DNA of 64,000 bases from Pseudomonas neustonica. GTDB taxonomy: Bacteria > Pseudomonadota > Gammaproteobacteria > Pseudomonadales > Pseudomonadaceae. How positions within the stretch are numbered: the stretch's first letter is position 1; each line of letters begins with the position of its first letter. A program made the translations under genes and the position numbers. Positions 53,053-64,000 of the stretch are shown here, one piece after another. The notes beneath the pieces are model-generated. The model was not told the origin of the DNA, searched no databases, and saw only the letters and a list, made by a program, of their open reading frames with translations. Where the stretch lies: NCBI RefSeq assembly GCF_003797945.1, contig NZ_RKKU01000014.1:1-64000 (forward strand), in the 5' to 3' direction.

Positions 53053-53541
53053 TCAGGCGGCGTCAATCTGAACAGTACAACCGACCGGTGTGCTGTCGAA
53101 CAGTTCCAGCATATCTTCGTTGCGCAGCCGAATGCAGCCATGCGAAAGCGGCTCACACATCGGCTGATCATCTCCGGTGCCATGCAGGTATATGTAGCGG
53201 CGCTGCGAATCGACCTGCCCGCCTCGGTTGAAACCAGGCCGATTGCCGCACAACCAGAGAATACGCGTGAGTATCCAGTCACGCTGGGGATTAGCAGCAG
53301 CCAGCTCCGGCGTCCATACCTCGCCGGTCGGACGACGGCCGATATAAACACTACCCAGTGGCTGACCAGCACCGATGCGGGCGCGAACGCGGTGCTCACC
53401 ACGCGGAGTGCATCCGGAGCCGGAGCGCTCGCCCAAGCCATTGAGCGCCGAAGAGACAGGATAGCAACAGACAACCTTACCGGCCTGAAAACCCGTGAGC
53501 TGCTGTGCTGCGATAGAGATATGAATATGGTCCAACTGCAT
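53053..53541 (-). CDS. L,D-transpeptidase (YkuD) family protein
   Basis: 162 residues. A YkuD domain covers most of the chain; the catalytic histidine and cysteine are in YLHGTGDD and SHGCIRLRN. No signal peptide is obvious, unlike most periplasmic members: after MQLDHIHISIAAQQL the chain is soluble. ATG 53541 has GGAG at good spacing. These enzymes make 3-3 cross-links or anchor lipoproteins; cytoplasmic-looking short forms have unclear roles. It separates nagZ from psrA, which I recall as adjacent in PAO1. Confidence 0.85.
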   Translation of the reverse strand: MQLDHIHISIAAQQLTGFQAGKVVCCYPVSSALNGLGERSGSGCTPRGEHRVRARIGAGQPLGSVYIGRRPTGEVWTPELAAANPQRDWILTRILWLCGNRPGFNRGGQVDSQRRYIYLHGTGDDQPMCEPLSHGCIRLRNEDMLELFDSTPVGCTVQIDAA

Positions 53542-53604
53542 GATCAACTCCGTTACCAGCGCACACGATAACGGATCAGCCACCTATAGGTAAGAGCGTA
53601 AAAG

Positions 53605-54279
53605 CTAAACCACCGCGCTTTCGATCGTCTCGCGCTTTGCAGGCAGCGTATCTGCGCGCATGCCAGCAGCGAGGAAAGGCACCATCAAACGCAGCACCTG
53701 ATCGACCGCACGATGCTCCGCGAACTCAGCCTCGGCTATAGCGCGGAGCGCCTTCATGCTGGACATGGTGAATGCGGCAGTTCCCAACATGAAATGCACG
53801 CGCCAGAAAAGCTCAGGCGCTGGAACATTCGGCACAGTGCCGCCAACCAGTGACATATAGCGCTGAAAGACCTTGCCATACACTTCGGCCAGATACTTAC
53901 GCAGATGCCCCTGGCTCTGACTGAACGCCAACCCCAAAAGACGCATAAAGGTAGAGAGATCATTGCCGCTACGCGGCTTGACCGTCAGCGCCTGGTCTAC
54001 CAGCATTTCCAGCAAGCCTTCCAGGCTAAGTTGCCGCAGATCACCACGCTGTTCGTGTTCATCCAGCTCGCGCTCGAGACTACTCACAAAGGGATCCAGG
54101 AAACGCACAAAAACAGCTTGGATGAGCGATTTTTTCGACCCGAAGTGATAATTGACTGCAGCGAGATTGACGCCTGCCTTGCTCGTAATCAGGCGCAAAG
54201 ACGTTTCAGCAAAGCCTTTCTCTGCGAACAGCTGCTCAGCTGCATCCAATATGCGCTTAACGGTATCAGACTGCGCCAT
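53605..54279 (-). CDS. psrA: TetR-family regulator PsrA
   Basis: 224 residues. HTH at about 6-50 reads LITSKAGVNLAAVNYHFGSKK, shortened here to its recognition part AVNYHFGS, as in PsrA of Pseudomonas. PsrA senses long-chain fatty acids, represses itself and fadBA, and activates rpoS. The start ATG 54279 has GGAG seven bases upstream; an in-frame ATG at 54312 would overlap its own operator. It is divergent from lexA. fadBA with a similar operator lies 9 kb away. Confidence 0.92.
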   Translation of the reverse strand: MAQSDTVKRILDAAEQLFAEKGFAETSLRLITSKAGVNLAAVNYHFGSKKSLIQAVFVRFLDPFVSSLERELDEHEQRGDLRQLSLEGLLEMLVDQALTVKPRSGNDLSTFMRLLGLAFSQSQGHLRKYLAEVYGKVFQRYMSLVGGTVPNVPAPELFWRVHFMLGTAAFTMSSMKALRAIAEAEFAEHRAVDQVLRLMVPFLAAGMRADTLPAKRETIESAVV

Positions 54280-54309
54280 CAGGGCTCTCCAAGGTGTTGA
54301 CATTTGATT

Positions 54310-54323
54310 CAAACATACGTTTA
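54310..54323. promoter_or_regulatory. PsrA operator upstream of psrA
   Basis: CAAAC-ATAC-GTTTA matches the PsrA consensus [G/C]AAAC-N2-4-GTTT[G/C] at all but the last base. It is 31 bases before the psrA ATG, where it would give autorepression. Confidence 0.72.
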
Positions 54324-54433
54324 AAACGATTTAATTGTCAACCCTGTTTGGGACCACTCGGCGCAACCTTAATCGGCACAGCAAAGAATACGAAGGCTGA
54401 ATATCCTAAACAGGGGTTGCCGAAGCAGAACAA

Positions 54434-54449
54434 CTGTATATAATCACAG
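54434..54449 (+). promoter_or_regulatory. LexA (SOS) box 1
   Basis: CTG-TATATAATCA-CAG, the canonical CTG-N10-CAG with the alternating T/A core, 30 bases before the lexA start codon (counting from its end). Autoregulation of lexA and control of sulA. Confidence 0.92.
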
Positions 54450-54452
54450 CTA

Positions 54453-54468
54453 CTGGATAAAAAAACAG
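54453..54468 (+). promoter_or_regulatory. LexA (SOS) box 2
   Basis: CTG-GATAAAAAAA-CAG, a second CTG-N10-CAG four bases after box 1 with a weaker, A-rich core. Tandem boxes before lexA are known in E. coli and give tighter autorepression. Confidence 0.75.
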
Positions 54469-54478
54469 GCTCTACCCA

Positions 54479-55087
54479 ATGCAGAAGCTAACCGCAAGAC
54501 AACAGCAGGTACTGGCCTTTATCAAGGAATATATGGATAGCAACGGCTATCCGCCCACTCGAGTAGATATTGCCAAGACATTGGGCTTCAAATCGCCCAA
54601 CGCTGCAGAGGATCACTTGCGCGCCCTGGCGCGTAAAGGCGCAATCGAGATGATTCCTGGCGCCTCACGAGGCATCCGACTGCCTGAAGGCGAGCCGGAA
54701 GCCAGTGAAGACCGCCTACCGGTTATCGGTCGAGTAGCTGCCGGGGCACCAGTACTGGCACTCGAGAACATCGAAGATCATTGTCGCATTGACCCTGGTT
54801 TCTTCCACCCACGCGCGGACTTTCTGTTGCGCGTACAAGGTGAAAGCATGAAGGACATTGGCATCATGGATGGTGACTTGCTGGCCGTTCATCGCACCAC
54901 AGAGGCGCGTAATGGCCAGATAGTCGTAGCGCGTATCGGTGATGAGGTCACGGTTAAGCGCTTTCAGAAGCAAGGACGCAAGGTGTCCTTGCATGCAGAG
55001 AACCCCGAATTCAAGCCGATTGTAGTCAATCTGGCAGAACAGGAACTTACCATTGAAGGTTTGAGCGTCGGTGTAATCCGTCGCTGA
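54479..55087 (+). CDS. lexA: SOS repressor LexA
   Basis: 202 residues. The N-terminal winged helix (1-70) starts [18 protein letters not shown]. Self-cleavage occurs between Ala88 and Gly89 (VAAGAP). The catalytic Ser123 (GESMKDIG) and Lys160 (VTVKRFQK) are present. With RecA filaments it is cleaved and frees the SOS genes. Two boxes precede it, and sulA follows by ten bases. Confidence 0.98.
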   Translation: MQKLTARQQQVLAFIKEYMDSNGYPPTRVDIAKTLGFKSPNAAEDHLRALARKGAIEMIPGASRGIRLPEGEPEASEDRLPVIGRVAAGAPVLALENIEDHCRIDPGFFHPRADFLLRVQGESMKDIGIMDGDLLAVHRTTEARNGQIVVARIGDEVTVKRFQKQGRKVSLHAENPEFKPIVVNLAEQELTIEGLSVGVIRR

Positions 55088-55097
55088 GGAGCTGAGA

Positions 55098-55598
55098 ATG
55101 CAGTACGCCCGCCCTGACCAACAGACATTGACCCAAGCTGATCTGTTTCATAACGCCTTGATGGCAACACGTATGGAGCACAACCAGTTTGCCCGTTTGC
55201 AGCAGCCCAAACCGCTGTCTTCAACAGAAGAACAGGAGTACGGCTACAGCGAAATCAGCTTGCAGGGTGCTGCCCGCCAGTGCCTGCAATGGCTTGCTCC
55301 CGTACTGCGTGATCTCAGCAACAATGCAGCCCCGTTGTGGCTTACCCTGATCGACCCACCCGCCAGCCTGAGTAATCAGTGGCTGCGCAATGCCGACCTA
55401 GACCCCGAGCGAATCATGATCGTTCGCTCCAAGCCAGGCATGGACGTCACCAAACTATGCTGCGACCTGCTCAAACTAGGTGGAAGCCATACTGTCGTCA
55501 GCTGGCTACTACCCGACAGCAGCACTGCCCCACGCCTCGGGCGTGCAGCGCAAGCCGGCCACTGCCGCAGCCTCAACATCCGACTTCAAGCCGCGTGA
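55098..55598 (+). CDS. sulA: SOS cell division inhibitor SulA
   Basis: 166 residues. It binds FtsZ and blocks division while DNA is damaged. The core YSEISLQGAARQCLQWLAP and WLTLIDPPASLSNQWLR fit the SulA/RecA-like fold (PF03846). The lexA-sulA order is typical of pseudomonads. RBS GAGG before ATG 55098. The C-terminal half is degenerate relative to E. coli, as expected for the family. Confidence 0.9.
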   Translation: MQYARPDQQTLTQADLFHNALMATRMEHNQFARLQQPKPLSSTEEQEYGYSEISLQGAARQCLQWLAPVLRDLSNNAAPLWLTLIDPPASLSNQWLRNADLDPERIMIVRSKPGMDVTKLCCDLLKLGGSHTVVSWLLPDSSTAPRLGRAAQAGHCRSLNIRLQAA

Positions 55599-55603
55599 CA
55601 AAC

Positions 55604-55636
55604 AAAAAGGCCAGAGACATTATCTCTGGCCTTTTT
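55604..55636. terminator. lexA-sulA terminator
   Basis: A 14-bp stem, AAAAAGGCCAGAGA with TCTCTGGCCTTTTT, around a five-base loop, just after the sulA stop. It also faces the convergent 79-aa gene. Confidence 0.92.
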
Positions 55637-55746
55637 ATTCAGCTGCGACTGGCAGAAACACGATTCAAGTCTCCAGCCAACACACTGCGGAGCGACCTAA
55701 CTAGCAACGCATTAGTTGCGCTAACTCCGTGCCAGCTGAAATCCGC

Positions 55747-55986
55747 TCAGTGGAGAACACGATCCTCAGGGATATGCTCGTCCTCTTCCTCATCCATAAT
55801 CTGCCCGGCTGCTTGCATACCAGCACTAATCATGGCCTTGGCTACTTCAATGTAGTTGCCCTGAAGGTAATCTTTGGCGTCAACCGAGAACTCGATCACC
55901 AGCAATGGCTCGCCCTCTTCGTCGGAGCGACGCAGAGCGACCTTGCCATTATCCAGCTCAACGATTTCAAGAAAGGGTGAAGGCAT
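55747..55986 (-). CDS. Small acidic conserved protein of unknown function
   Basis: 79 residues: MPSPFLEIVELDNGKVALRR at the start, then LVIEFSVDAKDYL, a helix, and a very acidic tail (MDEEEDEHIPED). No signal or membrane segment. I recall a short conserved gene in this place in P. aeruginosa (PA3009) but no function. ATG has AGGAG upstream. Regulation unknown. Confidence 0.85.
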   Translation of the reverse strand: MPSPFLEIVELDNGKVALRRSDEEGEPLLVIEFSVDAKDYLQGNYIEVAKAMISAGMQAAGQIMDEEEDEHIPEDRVLH

Positions 55987-56050
55987 CTAATCTGGTCTCC
56001 TGTAGTGCAGGCGCGCAGTATACCATAGCGCACCATCTACCGCAGCCCGA

Positions 56051-56554
56051 CTACCACTCAAGCATGCCTTCCCGGTAGCTGCGCACACGCTCGTTGAGAG
56101 CAATGCAAGCTTCGTTAGCATCCTCCAAAGACCACTCCGCTCGCTTTACCGCGGTGCTCGCAATCAGCGTCTCGGCAGGCGCAGAGGCCTCAGGAACAGG
56201 AGGCGCCTGAAGCTGCTGCCAGGCCGCAATAAGCTTGGCTAGCCAAGTATCGCGGCTATCAGCCATTTCAGTTAACTCGGCCAGCTCCGGCCCAGGGAAG
56301 CGCGCCACCACCGCTGGAGACAAGGCAGCCTCCACTTGACGCAGTTCAACCAACGGCCAGCGATAGCGGTCAGCCACCTCATGCACCACCGCTAACACAC
56401 CTCGATACAGGTGAAATATGGCGTGCTCACGGTGGTACTGAGTCTGGCTTGACGCATCGATGGCACCGGAGTTGGCCGCTTCAGCCCAAGCATCAATAGC
56501 CCTGCGTGCAAAGAACAGGGCCTGATTGGTACGGGTATAAACTTCATTAGCCAT
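56051..56554 (-). CDS. DUF6586-type protein
   Basis: 167 residues, mostly helical. The N-terminal YTRTNQALFFARRAIDAW and HREHAIFHLYRGVLAVVHEV segments resemble a pseudomonad-specific family (DUF6586, my recollection). No catalytic motif is visible. It lies 11 bases downstream of topA... in the minus direction it precedes topA by 12 bases, so the two could be one transcript, with topA second. Unknown function, cytoplasmic. Confidence 0.8.
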   Translation of the reverse strand: MANEVYTRTNQALFFARRAIDAWAEAANSGAIDASSQTQYHREHAIFHLYRGVLAVVHEVADRYRWPLVELRQVEAALSPAVVARFPGPELAELTEMADSRDTWLAKLIAAWQQLQAPPVPEASAPAETLIASTAVKRAEWSLEDANEACIALNERVRSYREGMLEW

Positions 56555-56565
56555 GAAGAGCCACC

Positions 56566-59187
56566 TCAGCGCTTGGGTTTCTTGCGGCCATCATCTATCG
56601 ACCATTTTTTACCGTCATGAAAAGCTCGCCAGCCACTTGGCTTGCCCTCAATTTCACTTTGCACATATTGCTCTTTGGTCTTGCGACTGTAACGCACAAC
56701 AGTAGGATTACCGTCCGGATCAGCGACTGGCGCGCCCATCAGGAAATGATACTTGGGGTCAATCTCGTCTTTGTGCGGCAGCAACTCTTTGACCAGGGGC
56801 GCGCGCGTTTCCCGATTTTTGGGGAACTGGCTGGCAGCGAGAAACAAACCAGAAGCACCATCGCGCAAGATATAGACGTCATCGACCTTCTCGCACTGCA
56901 GCTCAGGCATTTTGACCGGATCCATCTTGGGAGGAGCCGCTTCACCGCTCTTGAGCAGCTTGCGCGTATTCTTGCACTCGCTGTTAGTGCAACCAAAATA
57001 CTTACCGAAGCGTCCTGTCTTCAGCTGCATTTCGCTGCCGCACTTGTCACACTCCAGAACCGGACCGTCATAGCCCTTGATCTTGAACTGACCTTGTTCG
57101 ATTTCAAAGCCACTACAGTCGGGATTATTACCGCATACGTGTAGCTTACGCTTCTCATCAACCAGGTAACTGTCCATGGCCGTACTGCAGATAGGGCATC
57201 TACGCTTGGCGCGCAAAACCCGAGACTCGCCCTCATCATCATCGGCAGCGACTTCGTTACCAGGCACCAGATTAATGGTTTCCTTGCAACGCTCCTTGGG
57301 CGGCAGCGCATAGCCTGAGCAACCCAGGAATACACCGGTAGAAGCAGTGCGAATCATCATTGGCCGACCGCATGCCTGACAGGCGATATCGGTCTGAGTG
57401 GGCTGATTGGCCCGCATACCCCGCTCGTCATCCGTGGACGAGGCTACTTTCAGCTTGGCACTGAAGTCCGCATAAAAATCATCCAACACCTGCTTCCAGA
57501 CAACCTCACCCTGAGCGACGTCATCCAGCGACTCTTCCATGCGCGCAGTAAAGCCATAGTCCATCAGGTTCGGGAAACTCTCACCCAAACGCTCAGTGAC
57601 AATATCGCCCATTTTTTCGGCGTAAAAACGTCGATTATTCAGCGTTACATAACCGCGATCCTGAATAGTCGAGATGATTGATGCATAAGTAGATGGGCGA
57701 CCAATACCGCGCTTTTCCAGCTCTTTTACCAGACTGGCTTCAGCGTAGCGCGCTGGCGGCTTGGTAAAATGCTGCTTGGGCTCCAACGCCTGCAGAGCCA
57801 ATACGTCGTCAACCTTGATATCAGGCAGCACCTCATCCTCGCCACCCTTACCTTGCGGTGGCAGTACCTTGGTGTAACCGTCAAACTTGAGAATACGGCC
57901 CTTGGCGCGCAACTCAAAATCACCTGCACCAACCTGAATGCTGGTGGAAAGATATTTGGCAGGCGTCATCTGGCAGGCGACAAACTGGCGCCAGATCAGC
58001 TCATACAGACGCTCGGCATCACGTTCCATGCCCTTGAGGTCAGCCTGCTTCAGCTTTACGTCGGAGGGGCGGATAGCCTCGTGGGCTTCCTGCGCACCTT
58101 CCTTGCTGCTATAGGAATTCGGCTTCTCTGGCAGGTAATCCTTGCCGAAGGTCTTTTCAATATAGCCGCGCGCCATGGTGACCGCATCAGCTGAAAGATT
58201 GGTCGAATCGGTACGCATGTAGGTGATGTAACCCGCTTCATAGAGCCGCTGGGCCATCATCATGGTTTTCTTCACGCTGAAGCTCAGGCGGGTACTGGCA
58301 GCCTGTTGCAGCGTGGAGGTAATAAAAGGTGCGTTGGGGCGAGAGCTGGTTGGCTTATCCTCACGCTTGAGAACGCGGTAGTCGGCTTTTTCAAGCAAAG
58401 CCAAGGCAGCATCAGCCTGCGCCTTTGCAGTCGGCCTGAAGGCCTCTCCAGCCTGCTTAACCACCTCGAAACGCACTGCTTCAGCCTTGGGCGTGTGTAG
58501 CTGAGCGTGAATCTCCCAGAACTCTTCCGGAATGAAGGCGCGAATCTCACGCTCCCGATCCGAGATGAGCTTTACGGCAACCGACTGCACCCGGCCTGCT
58601 GACAAGCCGCGGGCAATCTTCTGCCATAGCAACGGCGAAACCATATAGCCGACCACGCGATCGAGAAAACGACGCGCCTGCTGGGCATTAACACGGTTCA
58701 GATCCAGCTGACCTGGCTTGGCAAATGCCTCCTGAATCGCTTTCTTGGTGATCTCATTAAACACTACTCGCTTATAGCGACTTTCATCACCACCGATACT
58801 TTCCCGCAGGTGCCAGGCAATCGCCTCCCCCTCGCGGTCCAAATCCGTTGCGAGATAAACCGTGTCGGCGTCTTTGGCCAACCGGCGCAATTCGTCGACG
58901 ACTTTTTCCTTGCCAGGCAAAATCTCGTAATGCGCCGCCCAACCATTGTCCGGGTCAACACCCATACGTTTGACTAGTTGCGCGCGCGCTTTGGCCTGTT
59001 TTTCCTGCTCGCTGGCGGGTGCGGCCTTACGGCCACCCTTGGGTTTGCTGTCGGTCTTGGCGCTGCCGCTAGTGGGCAGATCGCGAATATGACCGATGCT
59101 AGACTTCACAATGAAATCATTACCAAGATACTTGTTGATTGTCTTGGCTTTGGCCGGTGATTCCACAATGACCAGTGCTTTTCCCAT
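56566..59187 (-). CDS. topA: DNA topoisomerase I
   Basis: 873 residues. Type IA enzyme that removes negative supercoils. The Toprim domain starts [36 protein letters not shown] holds the metal aspartates; the catalytic tyrosine is in [17 protein letters not shown]. At the C-terminus three zinc modules follow ([23 protein letters not shown] with their partner cysteines), then a basic tail ending GRKKPKR. Transcribed before the DUF6586 gene. Confidence 0.98.
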   Translation of the reverse strand: MGKALVIVESPAKAKTINKYLGNDFIVKSSIGHIRDLPTSGSAKTDSKPKGGRKAAPASEQEKQAKARAQLVKRMGVDPDNGWAAHYEILPGKEKVVDELRRLAKDADTVYLATDLDREGEAIAWHLRESIGGDESRYKRVVFNEITKKAIQEAFAKPGQLDLNRVNAQQARRFLDRVVGYMVSPLLWQKIARGLSAGRVQSVAVKLISDREREIRAFIPEEFWEIHAQLHTPKAEAVRFEVVKQAGEAFRPTAKAQADAALALLEKADYRVLKREDKPTSSRPNAPFITSTLQQAASTRLSFSVKKTMMMAQRLYEAGYITYMRTDSTNLSADAVTMARGYIEKTFGKDYLPEKPNSYSSKEGAQEAHEAIRPSDVKLKQADLKGMERDAERLYELIWRQFVACQMTPAKYLSTSIQVGAGDFELRAKGRILKFDGYTKVLPPQGKGGEDEVLPDIKVDDVLALQALEPKQHFTKPPARYAEASLVKELEKRGIGRPSTYASIISTIQDRGYVTLNNRRFYAEKMGDIVTERLGESFPNLMDYGFTARMEESLDDVAQGEVVWKQVLDDFYADFSAKLKVASSTDDERGMRANQPTQTDIACQACGRPMMIRTASTGVFLGCSGYALPPKERCKETINLVPGNEVAADDDEGESRVLRAKRRCPICSTAMDSYLVDEKRKLHVCGNNPDCSGFEIEQGQFKIKGYDGPVLECDKCGSEMQLKTGRFGKYFGCTNSECKNTRKLLKSGEAAPPKMDPVKMPELQCEKVDDVYILRDGASGLFLAASQFPKNRETRAPLVKELLPHKDEIDPKYHFLMGAPVADPDGNPTVVRYSRKTKEQYVQSEIEGKPSGWRAFHDGKKWSIDDGRKKPKR

Positions 59188-59285
59188 AGGTAATCGTTTT
59201 CCTGACTCAAGCTGATTGAATGGCCCACTAAACTGCGCAGCACCATCAAAGAAAGGCTGTGGTAGCCACTCGGAGGGGCCAGAGC

Positions 59286-59498
59286 CTACACGTCTTCGCT
59301 GACAAAGGTAAAGCGCGGATATACTTTGCCGTCAACCTCTACCCTTTCTTCAAACATCGCCTGCGGCCGAACCCATAGGTCAAAATTGCCGTAAAGCGTG
59401 CGATATACAACCAACGACTCTTCGGTTTCAGAATGTGTCGCGAGACCAATAACCTCGTAATCCTTTCCTTTATAGTGCCGATAACGTCCGGGGCGCAT
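59286..59498 (-). CDS. DUF1653 protein
   Basis: 70 residues (PF07866): [17 protein letters not shown], then [18 protein letters not shown], and VDGKVYPRF near the end. A small beta-rich domain of unknown role, widespread in bacteria beside unrelated genes. ATG 59498 is preferred: GAGG lies eight bases ahead; a TTG two codons earlier is not supported. Confidence 0.9.
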   Translation of the reverse strand: MRPGRYRHYKGKDYEVIGLATHSETEESLVVYRTLYGNFDLWVRPQAMFEERVEVDGKVYPRFTFVSEDV

Positions 59499-59549
59499 AA
59501 ACAAGTCCTCAATTCAGTTTAGCGGGTGTCTACACAGCCGCTCAGCCAT

Positions 59550-59577
59550 AAAAAAGCCGAGGCACATGGCCTCGGCT
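59550..59577 (-). terminator. fadBA terminator
   Basis: An 8-bp stem GCCGAGGC / GCCTCGGC (minus strand) followed by six T. It lies about 20 bases after the fadA stop. Confidence 0.9.
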
Positions 59578-59597
59578 ATGGTCACACCCTGATCTTG

Positions 59598-62951
<3,354 letters not shown>

Positions 62952-63464
62952 CAACTGATCTCCACGCTATGAAAGCACATGAGAAACACCAGTCGCCTTC
63001 GCCAGCTTGGCGCCAGCGAACAACTGATGTCATGAACGATCCCGATAATCGGGGAAACGATGAATAAAAAATTCATACGGCCGTTTGATTCGGGTGCGCA
63101 CACCTTCTGTCAAAAGCCCGCTCTTGTCAATCTGCCTGCCAATAGGCCGTATCGCGAAAAAGCCGCGAAACCAGTAACCGAGGAGTATTTTATACCTATA
63201 AAACAATAAGTTAATTGACGACACCGGCAAGCAACCAAGAATCACCAAAAAGATCAAATCAGGTACCGCAAACCCCTACTGTAGCAGGCGCCATGCACAC
63301 CACAAACCACCAAGGCGCACTATAACGAATGAAAAAAAGACGGGACTTCGAAGCACTATGCCCAGCCCTGCAACAGCGCTATGCTCAGTCATGATGTTAA
63401 GCAAAACAGGCTGCACGCAAGGCGGCAACACTGCTAGTATCCGAAGAAAAAAGGAGAGATGCCG
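62952..63464. other. fadB upstream region
   Basis: 513 bases without a credible gene between divergent fadB and the stress protein gene. It contains one PsrA-like site. A 75-codon frame at 63030-63257 (minus) overlaps that site, lacks a ribosome binding site and looks like chance. Several TTGAC motifs on the minus strand (for example at about 63126-63131) have no -10 at the right distance; TATAAA at about 63195 may belong to another start. Confidence 0.5.
63074..63087. promoter_or_regulatory. PsrA-like operator upstream of fadBA
   Basis: Read on the minus strand, CAAAC-GGCC-GTATG matches the PsrA consensus with one changed base (A for T in the right half). PsrA is known to repress fadBA in P. 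aeruginosa. Confidence 0.6.
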
Positions 63465-63902
63465 ATGCTGTACTCACACGTGCTGGTGGCCGTGGATCTG
63501 ATAGAAGAATGTCGCGAAGTGGCCGATCACGCAATGAAGCTTGCGAAGGCACTGGATGCCAAGCTGTCTCTGCTGCACGTGGTAGAACCACTGGCAATGG
63601 CCTATGGCGGAGACGTGCCGATGGACCTGTCCATGCTCCAGCAACAGCAATTTGAGCAAGCCAAGGAACGGATGCAGATGTTCGCTGCCGATTATGGATT
63701 ACCAGATGATCGCCTACAGATAGCCTTCGGCCATCCGCGCCAAGAGATCCATCGCGTGACGGAAGAGCAGTCCTGCGACCTGATAGTAGTGGGTAGTCAC
63801 GGACGCCACGGCCTGGCCCTGTTACTGGGCTCGACAGCCAACGATGTATTGCACGGCGCACCCTGCGATGTCATAGCCGTACGCCTGGGCAAAAAAAGCT
63901 AA
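63465..63902 (+). CDS. Universal stress protein A-family protein
   Basis: 145 residues. The Usp fold starts SHVLVAVDLIEE; the ATP-type motif G-2x-G-9x-G(S/T) appears as GSHGRHGLALLLGST near the C-terminus with IVVGSH before it. Cytoplasmic, often induced in stasis. The ATG at 63465 is preferred over 63459 because AGGAG lies eight bases before it; two are only two codons apart. Downstream lie repeats and a hairpin. Confidence 0.9.
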   Translation: MLYSHVLVAVDLIEECREVADHAMKLAKALDAKLSLLHVVEPLAMAYGGDVPMDLSMLQQQQFEQAKERMQMFAADYGLPDDRLQIAFGHPRQEIHRVTEEQSCDLIVVGSHGRHGLALLLGSTANDVLHGAPCDVIAVRLGKKS

Positions 63903-63916
63903 AGCACGAGCCAGAA

Positions 63917-63937
63917 GCTTCAAGCTTCAAGCTTCAA
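63917..63937. repeat. Three tandem copies of GCTTCAA
   Basis: The heptamer GCTTCAA is repeated exactly three times with an AAGCTT at each junction. Similar AAGCTTGAAGCTTGAAG runs occur after genes in pseudomonad genomes (recollection). No function is assigned. Confidence 0.85.
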
Positions 63938-63957
63938 GCCACAGCCTAAGTCAGCCT

Positions 63958-63987
63958 GCGCGACACTTACACCTGAAAGTGTCGCGC
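63958..63987. terminator. Strong hairpin downstream of the stress protein gene
   Basis: A perfect 11-bp stem (GCGCGACACTT with AAGTGTCGCGC) and an eight-base loop, followed by AACCAGCCAATTT. The T-run is short and distant, so termination is likely but not typical. Confidence 0.55.
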
Positions 63988-64000
63988 AACCAGCCAATTT

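Noticed and set aside
53016-53474. Upstream extension of nagZ by about 150 codons
   Set aside because: It reads the transpeptidase gene in another frame; the TTG at 53015 has a strong ribosome binding site and gives the family's normal N-terminus.
63030-63257. 75-codon frame upstream of fadB
   Set aside because: Overlaps the PsrA-like operator, no ribosome binding site, unremarkable basic composition.
63917-63937. Possible CRISPR-like repeat
   Set aside because: Direct 7-bp repeats without spacers; no cas genes anywhere in the window.

Overview
The window is a piece of a gammaproteobacterial chromosome from the Pseudomonadaceae. From about 6 kb to the right edge, the gene order is the one I remember for Pseudomonas aeruginosa PAO1 from the RgsA small RNA and tatD (PA2958.1/PA2959) to fadB (PA3014). 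The base composition looks lower in GC than P. aeruginosa, which would fit a relative such as the Halopseudomonas / P. pertucinogena group. The species assignment is inference; the synteny is recalled, not searched.

Left edge, 1-5.8 kb, is the only accessory part. It opens with a 23-bp-periodic array that resembles the end of an IS21-family element. Directly against it lies a broken csrA/rsmA-like gene, followed by the first 42 codons of a radical SAM gene on the other strand. Then come a secreted type-B carboxylesterase lipoprotein, an exported amidohydrolase, a TetR regulator and a class-V PLP enzyme. At 5.86-5.97 kb sits a small RNA that I identify as RgsA-like. Its unpaired segment is complementary to the ribosome binding site of acpP, 6.5 kb away in this window.

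6-19.5 kb is a dense, mostly minus-strand block of overlapping genes: tatD, pilZ, holB, tmk, mltG, pabC, fabF, acpP, fabG, fabD, plsX, rpmF, yceD, then maf (plus strand), sppA, gph and rluC. It joins fatty-acid and phospholipid precursor synthesis, folate, DNA replication and wall cleavage. A divergent sigma70 promoter starts a leader of about 640 nt in front of rne (RNase E, 1095 aa with a long disordered tail).

23.5-34.9 kb holds envelope genes: murB, a low-molecular-weight phosphatase, kdsB, ycaR, lpxK, exbD/exbB, comEC, a DUF2062 gene and lolD/lolC. A short plus-strand operon follows (PilZ protein, 98-aa exported protein, phosphodiesterase). 34.9-43.5 kb carries sthA next to the complete sodium-pumping NADH:quinone reductase set nqrABCDEF with the flavinyltransferase apbE and the maturation factor nqrM.

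43.7-64 kb contains a chalcone-isomerase-like exported protein, an N-terminally extended GAPDH, mfd-csiV, a nucleoside phosphorylase, an MscS channel, nagZ, an L,D-transpeptidase and psrA. Next come lexA-sulA (two SOS boxes), two small unknown genes, topA, a DUF1653 gene, fadA/fadB and a universal stress protein. psrA and fadBA both carry a PsrA-type operator, so the fatty-acid regulator and one of its known targets lie 9 kb apart. I see no tRNA, rRNA, CRISPR, prophage or defence island. The most interesting items are the RgsA-acpP pair, the IS/csrA junction, the rne leader, and the genes that interrupt the otherwise conserved order.
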